From the NCBI GenBank assembly GCA_002392745.1, contig DGHR01000007.1, positions 1 to 64,000 of the forward strand: a DNA stretch of 64,000 bases, written 5' to 3'. Origin of the DNA: Bacteroidales bacterium UBA3843. Its GTDB lineage: Bacteria > Bacteroidota > Bacteroidia > Bacteroidales > Paludibacteraceae. Positions within the stretch are counted from its first letter, which is position 1. Each line of letters opens with the position of its first letter. The notes under the pieces were generated by a model, which saw only the letters and a list, made by a program, of their open reading frames with translations, was not told where the DNA came from and searched no databases. A program made the translations under genes and the position numbers. Positions 58,998 to 64,000 of this stretch are shown here, in pieces.

Positions 58998-60554
58998 ATG
59001 ATTGATTCCCAAGAGATACTCCGCCGGCGCGATATGCGCAATGTGTTCACATTTACTATCGACCCTGCCGATGCCAAGGATTTTGACGATGCCCTTTCGC
59101 TCGAATATCTTACAGACGAAACCAATCCTACAGCGCAGCGGTCCTACAGCAAAGCGGTCCTACAGCAAAGCGGTCCTACAGCGCAGCGGTCTTACAGCGA
59201 AGCGGTCCTTTACCAAATCGGTGTCCACATAGCCGACGTGTCGTATTACGTCAAGCCGCGCTCCAAGGTGGACGACGATGCATATCGCCGCGGAACAAGC
59301 GTCTATCTGGTGGACCGCGTGCTGCCGATGTTGCCTGAACAACTGTGCAACGACCTCTGTTCGCTCCGTCCCGGCGAGGACAAACTGTGTATGTCCGTTA
59401 TCTTTACGATGGATAGCGACGCGCACGTACTGAAGCACAAAATCTGCCGCACGGTGATCCGTTCCGACGCAAGGCTCGATTATACTGAAGCACAGCAGAT
59501 TATAAAAACTTTATCGGAGGCGGATAGGAGGCGGATAGGAGGCGGATTGGAGGCAACTCGGACTCAAATGAACGCAATCGACACGCTCAACCGGCTTGCG
59601 CTGAAACTCCGCGCCGCGCGGATGGCTGCCGGAGCGATGGATATAGAGCAGCAGGAGATGCGCTTCCGCCTTGACGAAAAAGGACATCCCGTAGAGATTT
59701 ATTTCGAAGAGCCCAACGAGGCGCACCATCTCATTGAGGAGTTTATGCTGCTGGCCAACCGTACCGTAGCGCGCGATGTGGCGGACCTGAAGAGCAGCCG
59801 CCGTGCGAACACGGCGCCGCCTTTCGTTTATCGCGTACACGACAAACCTAATGAAGACAAACTGGCAGACCTGGAGCAGTTCCGCAAACGGATGGGCGAC
59901 CGCATACAACCGCAAGTGCTTGATATGCTGGCGATTAGAGCGCAGGCGAAAGCCGTCTATTCCACGCACAACATCGGTCATTACGGACTCGCTTTTACCC
60001 ATTATACCCACTTCACTTCGCCCATCCGGCGCTATCCGGACCTGATGGTACACCGGCTCGTGGACAAATATATCCTGACCGGGAAACCCGCTACCTGGAC
60101 ACAGGAGGAACTGGAAGATATCTGCCGCCACTGCTCCGAATGCGAACAGGAGGCGCAGCAGGCGGAACGCGAGTCCGTCAAGATGTTCCAGGCTATGTGG
60201 ATGGCGGACCGCATCGGAGAAATCATGCCCGGACACATCAGCGGTGTGACTGATTTCGGACTCTTTGTACAACTCGACGACAGCCGGTGCGAAGGACTGG
60301 TCCATATATCCTCCCTCCCGCAGAACGGATATTGGCTCCACGACGAGCAAAACTACCGATTGGTCGCAGAAACAAAAAAATCCCCCTCGCAGCAGGGTGG
60401 GGATAAGACCCGGCTTTCCTTTACGCTCGGCGACCCCGTGCTGGTGCGCGTCGTCAGGGCGGATGTCAACAAGGCGCAGATTGATTTCGAACTGGTAAAC
60501 GAAGACCGTGACGATCGGACGGAAATACGGCGAAAAAGAGGTAAAAAACAATAA
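58998..60554 (+). CDS. RNB-domain exoribonuclease (RNase R/VacB family) lacking the N-terminal OB domains
   Basis: 3'-5' exoribonuclease. The protein begins just before the catalytic RNB domain: residues 13-31 hold NVFTFTIDPADAKDFDDALS with the metal-binding aspartates (22, 28, 30, 31). Residues about 44-70 are a 16-base array read in frame, immediately before GVHIADVSYYV. YSTHNIGHYGLAFTHYTHFT plus SPIRRYPDLMVHRL and the C-terminal S1 domain (GHISGVTDFGLFVQLD) are intact. Full RNase R has about 200 more N-terminal residues with two cold-shock domains; none is encoded upstream, and the promoter position confirms this start. Confidence 0.88.
   Translation: MIDSQEILRRRDMRNVFTFTIDPADAKDFDDALSLEYLTDETNPTAQRSYSKAVLQQSGPTAQRSYSEAVLYQIGVHIADVSYYVKPRSKVDDDAYRRGTSVYLVDRVLPMLPEQLCNDLCSLRPGEDKLCMSVIFTMDSDAHVLKHKICRTVIRSDARLDYTEAQQIIKTLSEADRRRIGGGLEATRTQMNAIDTLNRLALKLRAARMAAGAMDIEQQEMRFRLDEKGHPVEIYFEEPNEAHHLIEEFMLLANRTVARDVADLKSSRRANTAPPFVYRVHDKPNEDKLADLEQFRKRMGDRIQPQVLDMLAIRAQAKAVYSTHNIGHYGLAFTHYTHFTSPIRRYPDLMVHRLVDKYILTGKPATWTQEELEDICRHCSECEQEAQQAERESVKMFQAMWMADRIGEIMPGHISGVTDFGLFVQLDDSRCEGLVHISSLPQNGYWLHDEQNYRLVAETKKSPSQQGGDKTRLSFTLGDPVLVRVVRADVNKAQIDFELVNEDRDDRTEIRRKRGKKQ
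59128..59207 (+). repeat. 16-base array (five units) inside the RNase gene
   Basis: Five contiguous units of CTACAGCGCAGCGGTC type, with G/A variants, starting at 59128, 59144, 59160, 59176 and 59192. The translation runs through PTAQRSYSKAVLQQSG. Same unit as the arrays at 12066-12166 and 13319-13415. Confidence 0.95.
59516..59553 (+). repeat. 11-base GGAGGCGGATA array in the RNase gene
   Basis: Three units (59516, 59527, 59538) plus a partial one encode SEADRRRIGGGLEA. It lies in a helical region of the RNB domain after the active-site segment. Confidence 0.9.
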
Positions 60555-60579
60555 ATTAGACACAAAAATAACTGATAAT

Positions 60580-60610
60580 TTGCATAATTGCAAAAAAAGC
60601 AGTACTTTTG
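60580..60610 (+). promoter_or_regulatory. Promoter of the outer-membrane protein gene
   Basis: TTG (60580-60582), 20-base spacer with CAAAAAAAGCAG, TACTTTTG (60603-60610). The start codon is only 8 bases after the -7 box, implying a leaderless or nearly leaderless mRNA. Confidence 0.88.
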
Positions 60611-60618
60611 TACCTGGT

Positions 60619-61350
60619 ATGAAAAAATATATCTGTTCTATATGGCTGATGCTGGTGTGTGCCTTATGCGCGCACGCGGAAACATTATTATTGCGTACAG
60701 GCGCACGCGTGAAAGGCGAGATTGTCCTCCGCAATGACGACGTGGTTATTCTCCGTGATGCCTCCGGCGCACGTTTCCAGTATCCCATGACAGATATATT
60801 GGAGATTATCGCCGATGAAGCGGTCCAGGAGGAAAAACCGGTTGAGGAAGAGGCTATCCAAACCTCCAAACGCGTGTCTATCCTGATTGAAATCAGCGGT
60901 GGAGGGGCGTTTGTCCCCAATCAGCAGGCGGGCGGTGCTGTCAGTGCCGACTTGCTGGTAGGCTCGCATCATCTGGCGGACCGGCATATCTTCGTCGGCG
61001 CAGGAGTCGGTTACCACGGCTTGTTCATCGGAGAGGAGAAATACAATTTCCTGCCGATTCAGGTGGCGCTGCGGATGCCGCTGATGGAGCAGAAGCATGC
61101 GCCTGTGTTTGGCGTGGCGGCCGGCTACGGCATCGCGCTTAGCAAGGATTACCGCGGAGGTATATACGCAGATGTCGATTTCGGCTACCGCTATCAAATC
61201 AACGAGAAGTCCGCGATGGCGCTGGTGCTCTTCGCGCAGTTCCAACAGGCCAAACTGACCGTTTCCGAACTGATAGACGGCATCGAATATTCGCATACGG
61301 CCGGACGTAGTCTCGTCTCCACAGGTCTAAAACTCGGTTTTTATTTCTAA
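60619..61350 (+). CDS. Outer-membrane beta-barrel protein
   Basis: 243 residues: signal peptide 1-20 (YICSIWLMLVCALCAHA), an SH3-like N-terminal part (about 22-60, LLLRTGARVKGEIVLRNDDV), a short acidic linker, and an eight-strand barrel-like C-terminal region (ISGGGAFVPNQQAGG ... STGLKLGFYF, ending in Phe). The ATG at 60619 follows the promoter; an earlier frame start would be inside the RNase gene. It is the first gene of a unit with the RHH gene. Function unknown. Confidence 0.85.
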   Translation: MKKYICSIWLMLVCALCAHAETLLLRTGARVKGEIVLRNDDVVILRDASGARFQYPMTDILEIIADEAVQEEKPVEEEAIQTSKRVSILIEISGGGAFVPNQQAGGAVSADLLVGSHHLADRHIFVGAGVGYHGLFIGEEKYNFLPIQVALRMPLMEQKHAPVFGVAAGYGIALSKDYRGGIYADVDFGYRYQINEKSAMALVLFAQFQQAKLTVSELIDGIEYSHTAGRSLVSTGLKLGFYF

Positions 61351-61363
61351 TTCACCATTCTCC

Positions 61364-61567
61364 ATGACTCCCACTCCGGCTAACAGAAAACGCAAGCAGC
61401 CCCGCGAACACCGCGTGTCCATCCTGCTCAACGAGCAGGAACAACGGGCGCTGGAACGCTTCTGCGAGAAATACGGAGTGTCCAATCGAAGCCGCCTGAT
61501 TCGCGAGACACTCATGCGCGCCATACTCAACCGTCTGGAGAATGACCAGCCTACCTTGTTCGACTGA
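61364..61567 (+). CDS. Small RHH-type DNA-binding protein
   Basis: 67 residues: a basic N-terminus (NRKRKQPREHRVS) followed by a strand-helix-helix (VSILLNEQEQRALERFCEK, then SNRSRLIRETLMRAI) that fits the CopG/Arc ribbon-helix-helix fold. It ends PTLFD. No toxin gene is adjacent, so it is not evidently an antitoxin. It starts 13 bases after the outer-membrane protein gene and is probably co-transcribed. Confidence 0.8.
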   Translation: MTPTPANRKRKQPREHRVSILLNEQEQRALERFCEKYGVSNRSRLIRETLMRAILNRLENDQPTLFD

Positions 61568-61617
61568 TATTCCCTCTCCCCGTACTCTTCGCTTATTACA
61601 GTTGATATATAAAATAA

Positions 61618-61643
61618 AAGCGCCTCCCCGTCGGGAGGCGCTT
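61618..61643. terminator. Bidirectional terminator between the RHH gene and rpoD
   Basis: AAGCGCCTCCC/GGGAGGCGCTT forms an 11-bp stem with loop CGTC. On the minus strand it is followed by TTATTTTATAT. It lies about 30 bases beyond the sigma factor stop. Confidence 0.9.
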
Positions 61644-61671
61644 GCCATTTCTTCTCACCTGTTCGTGATTA

Positions 61672-62532
61672 TTAGCCCAGATAGGTCATCAGTATGTGAC
61701 TGCGTTGGCCTTTCTCCAGTTTCTTGATTGCTTTCTCTTTGATCTGGCGGACACGCTCACGTGTCAAGTGCAACTCGTCGCCTATCTCCTCCAGCGTCTT
61801 TTCCGGAGTGCCGATTCCGAAGAACTTGCGCAGGATGTCGGCCTCGCGCGGAGTGAGCGTCTGCAGCGCACGGTTGATTTCGGTCGATAGAGATTCGTTA
61901 ATCAGACCACGGTCCGCATTGGGCGAATCTTCGTTGACCATCACGTCGATCAGACTGTTGTCCTCGCCCTCCACAAAAGGAGCATCTACGCTCACGTGGC
62001 GGCCGGACATCTTCAGCGTCTCTGCAATCTTGTCTACCGGCATGTCCAGCTCTTCGGCCAATTCCTCGGCACTCGGCTTGCGCTCGTGCTCCTGCTCGAA
62101 ACGCTGGAGTGCTTTGTTGATCTTGTTCATCGAACCGACTTGGTTCAACGGCAAACGAACGATTCGGCTTTGCTCGGCCAGAGCCTGAAGAATAGATTGG
62201 CGAATCCACCATACGGCGTAGGAGATAAACTTAAAACCACGTGTCTCGTCAAATTTCTCTGCGGCTTTTATCAGTCCCAGGTTACCCTCGTTGATCAGGT
62301 CGGGCAAACTCAAACCTTGGTTCTGATACTGCTTGGCCACAGACACTACGAAGCGTAGATTGCTCTTGGTTAGTTTCTCCAGCGCTGCGCGGTCTCCGTT
62401 ACGGATACGACCGGCCAATTCCACCTCTTCTTCTACCGATATCAGCTCTTCGCGACCAATCTCTTGCAGGTACTTGTCCAGACTGGCTGACTCACGGTTG
62501 GTGATTGATTTTGTAATTTTTAATTGACGCAT
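61672..62532 (-). CDS. rpoD: Primary RNA polymerase sigma factor (RpoD, Bacteroidetes type)
   Basis: 286 residues; the unusually short primary sigma of Bacteroidetes without the region 1.1 and non-conserved insert. Region 2 has LDKYLQEIGREELISVEEEV, NLRFVVSVAKQYQNQGL and YAVWWIRQSILQALAEQSRI; region 3 HERKPSAEELAEELDM; region 4 LTLEEIGDELHLTRERVRQI-like (TLEEIGDELHLTRERVRQIK). It recognises the TTG-N19/20-TAnnTTTG promoters seen throughout the window (established for this sigma type). Located 120 bases after tRNA-Arg. Confidence 0.97.
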   Translation of the reverse strand: MRQLKITKSITNRESASLDKYLQEIGREELISVEEEVELAGRIRNGDRAALEKLTKSNLRFVVSVAKQYQNQGLSLPDLINEGNLGLIKAAEKFDETRGFKFISYAVWWIRQSILQALAEQSRIVRLPLNQVGSMNKINKALQRFEQEHERKPSAEELAEELDMPVDKIAETLKMSGRHVSVDAPFVEGEDNSLIDVMVNEDSPNADRGLINESLSTEINRALQTLTPREADILRKFFGIGTPEKTLEEIGDELHLTRERVRQIKEKAIKKLEKGQRSHILMTYLG

Positions 62533-62652
62533 ATAATATGTACTATTATATTCTTTGTATTTCCCCTTTCAATCGGGGAGAGCGGAGGCAGGAGTTGCCT
62601 TGTCATTAAGCGGAGCGGTATGAACTATCGCAATCTCCTTGCCGAACGCGAG

Positions 62653-62726
62653 TGATCCGGTCGGGATTCGAACCCGAGACCCACAGCTTAGAAGGCTGTT
62701 GCTCTATCCAGCTGAGCTACCGGACC
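62653..62726 (-). tRNA. tRNA-Arg (anticodon TCT)
   Basis: A 74-base cloverleaf on the minus strand. Acceptor GGTCCGG pairs with CCGGATC (one G-U), D arm AGCTCAGCTGGATAGAGC, anticodon arm ACAGC-CTTCTAA-GCTGT with TCT at the centre, T arm TCGGG-TTCGAAT-CCCGA, discriminator A. CCA is not encoded. Confidence 0.97.
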
Positions 62727-62742
62727 GCGCGCAAAAAGCGCG

Positions 62743-62773
62743 CAAAGGTACTACAAAAAATTGGAATATACAA
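62743..62773 (-). promoter_or_regulatory. tRNA-Arg promoter and leader hairpin
   Basis: Minus strand: -7 TACCTTTG (62743-62750), 20-base spacer, -33 TTG (62771-62773). Between the -7 box and the tRNA lies GCGCGC-TTTTT-GCGCGC (62727-62743), a hairpin that may mark the processing site. Confidence 0.88.
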
Positions 62774-62811
62774 GAATTTGTGCAAAAAAATGAATTCTTG
62801 TGCAATTTTTT

Positions 62812-63126
62812 TTACAAAAGCGAGTCAAATAGTTGGGCCAACTCCTGCTTGCGGCATGCACCTACATGGCGGTTTACCAATTCGCCGTTCTGGAAGAACA
62901 ACATGGTCGGGATATTCATGATGCCGTATTCTTCGCAAGTGTCAGGATTGTCATCCACGTTCAGTTTGCCTACTGTTATGCGGCCTTCATACTCGTTGCT
63001 CAGCTCTTCCAAAATAGGTAGCATCATCTTGCAGGGACCGCACCAGCCGGCCCAGAAATCTACTACAACGGGTTTGCCTGACGCAATCACATCCTTGATG
63101 TTAGCGTCTGTAATCTCTACTGTCAT
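62812..63126 (-). CDS. trxA: Thioredoxin
   Basis: 104-residue redox protein with active site WAGWCGPCK (Cys30 and Cys33) and the cis-Pro in GIMNIPTMLFF. The ATG overlaps the clpC stop as ATGA. A CAAGAATT/AATTCTTG inverted repeat with a 14-base loop at 62771-62800 may act as its terminator, overlapping the tRNA promoter. Confidence 0.96.
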   Translation of the reverse strand: MTVEITDANIKDVIASGKPVVVDFWAGWCGPCKMMLPILEELSNEYEGRITVGKLNVDDNPDTCEEYGIMNIPTMLFFQNGELVNRHVGACRKQELAQLFDSLL

Positions 63127-64000
63127 AATGTGGTTTGTTTTATTTTTTTGATAGTTATTCGTTTTTGGTTTGGTTTGCGTAGCAATATATCGGTCAGCGG
63201 GTCCTCCAGATAGGTCTGTACGGCCCGTTTCACCGGACGTGCACCGTTCTTGCGGTCATAACTTTTCTCTGCCAACTCGTCGATGGCCTCCGGGCTGACC
63301 GACAGTTGGTGTCCCTGGTTCTTCAGGCGCTGTTGCAGCAGGCCTATCTCAATCCGTACGATGCGGGCAATCGTCTCATGGTCCAGCGGCTCAAAGGTAA
63401 TCACATTGTCTATACGGTTCACAAACTCCGGCGGGAACTGCTTCTGCAGTGCCTTCAGCAGGGTCTGGTTGACGGTCTTCTGGTCCGGTTGTTCGCTGCC
63501 GAAACCGATGCCTGCACCGAACTCCTGCAACTGGCGCGTGCCTACGTTGCTCGTCAGGATAATCACTGTGTTGCGGAAATCCACTACATGGCCCTGGCGG
63601 TCGGTCAGTCGTCCTTCGTCCAGTACTTGTAGCAATACGTTGAAAATGTCCGGATGGGCTTTCTCTATCTCGTCAAACAGTACTATCGAATAGGGTTTGC
63701 GCCGGACAGCCTCGGTCAGTTTGCCGCCGTCCTCATGCGCCACATATCCCGGAGGCGCGCCTACCAACAGGCTCACCGTGTGCTTCTCCATATATTCCGA
63801 CATGTCGAAACGCACCATTGCGTCCTTGCTGCCAAACATCTCTTCGGCCAGGCACTGTGCCAGATAGGTTTTGCCTACGCCGGTCGGTCCCAGGAAGAAG
63901 AAGGTGCCGATAGGCCGTTTGGGGTCGCGCAGACCCAGACGGCTGCGCTGGATGGCACGCACTACGGTCTCTACCGCTTTGTCTTGGCCGATGATGCGGC
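63123..64000 (-). CDS. AAA+ Clp ATPase C-terminal half (ClpC/ClpB type), partial
   Basis: The frame is open to the window edge. Second AAA+ module: Walker A FFLGPTGVGKTYLAQ, Walker B SIVLFDEIEKAHPDIF, sensor 1 ILTSNVG, arginine-finger region PPEFVNRIDNVITFEP and the C-domain (DRKNGARPVKRAVQTYLEDP). The start IIGQDKAVETVV is shared by ClpB and ClpC; the short tail without a long extension favours ClpC, an unfoldase acting with ClpP. Co-translated with trxA. Confidence 0.93.
   Translation of the reverse strand, partial: RIIGQDKAVETVVRAIQRSRLGLRDPKRPIGTFFFLGPTGVGKTYLAQCLAEEMFGSKDAMVRFDMSEYMEKHTVSLLVGAPPGYVAHEDGGKLTEAVRRKPYSIVLFDEIEKAHPDIFNVLLQVLDEGRLTDRQGHVVDFRNTVIILTSNVGTRQLQEFGAGIGFGSEQPDQKTVNQTLLKALQKQFPPEFVNRIDNVITFEPLDHETIARIVRIEIGLLQQRLKNQGHQLSVSPEAIDELAEKSYDRKNGARPVKRAVQTYLEDPLTDILLRKPNQKRITIKKIKQTTL

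Noticed and set aside
59511..60920. 469-codon minus-strand frame across the RNase and outer-membrane genes
   Set aside because: Antisense to two well-supported genes and their promoter.
61364..61567. Antitoxin of a toxin-antitoxin pair
   Set aside because: RHH fold fits, but no partner gene of toxin type lies on either side.
62771..62800. Certain trxA terminator
   Set aside because: The stem has only eight A/T-rich pairs and a 14-base loop, and the region doubles as the tRNA promoter; recorded only as a possibility.

Overview
The window is chromosomal DNA from a member of the Bacteroidales, most likely an uncultured gut or rumen lineage near Paludibacteraceae or Prevotellaceae; the family is inference. 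Supporting evidence: a 286-residue primary sigma factor of the Bacteroidetes type, about fifteen promoters of the form TTG-N19/20-TAnnTTTG, DUF5686, DUF6242 and DUF3127 proteins, KorAB in place of 2-oxoglutarate dehydrogenase, and secreted proteins ending in CTD-like or short conserved tails. There is no prophage, insertion sequence or CRISPR array. Nearly all genes are housekeeping and packed into overlapping operons. Layout: 1-404 is the end of a secreted InlB-repeat protein, followed by an 800-base gene-poor gap full of short repeats. 1280-4478 is korAB. 4571-6136 is a TPR/membrane/HTH sensor, and 6236-11857 is a six-gene operon: a small HTH protein, an SPFH-GYF protein, a 4-TM protein, a zinc-ribbon/TPR membrane protein, a small anchored protein and a 3-TM protein. 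Leftward: rbfA, lolE-like permease, lipoprotein, xerD, DUF5686 (17602-11896); rpmH; DUF6242, pgk, DUF3127, phosphoesterase, recO (22786-18132); ddl, prenyl synthase, unknown (26390-23454); an unknown gene with its own promoter (27084-26341); response regulator, rpe, comEC-like, xseA, helix-hairpin-helix protein (32289-27516). Rightward ansA and pepD meet the leftward operon typA, tig, mpl, dCMP deaminase, S41 protease (41674-35024). A CTD-only secreted protein (42042-42326) is followed by leftward panD, tgt, lptG. 56027-45286 encodes four exported proteins, two very large with starch-binding-like modules, next to a glycogen phosphorylase. The end carries an RNase R-like nuclease, an outer-membrane protein, an RHH protein, the sigma factor, tRNA-Arg(TCT), trxA and a partial clpC. 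The most unusual property is a set of short tandem arrays (units of 7, 8 and 16 bases, several sequence families) at gene junctions and also in frame inside conserved genes: korA, ddl, the RNase R homologue, the DUF5686 gene, the sensor gene and marginally others. Because 7 and 16 leave remainder 1 on division by 3, such an array encodes the same cyclic peptide in all three frames (SKVESQK, ILNSQFS, YKSQITN or a 16-residue unit). Arrays also supply start codons (sensor gene, rpe) and stop codons (korA, panD, tig). Other signals worth checking are a 25-base element shared by the ddl and typA promoters, a response regulator with Glu at the phosphorylation site, an RNase R lacking its N-terminal domains, and paired PxGEP C-terminal membrane tags.
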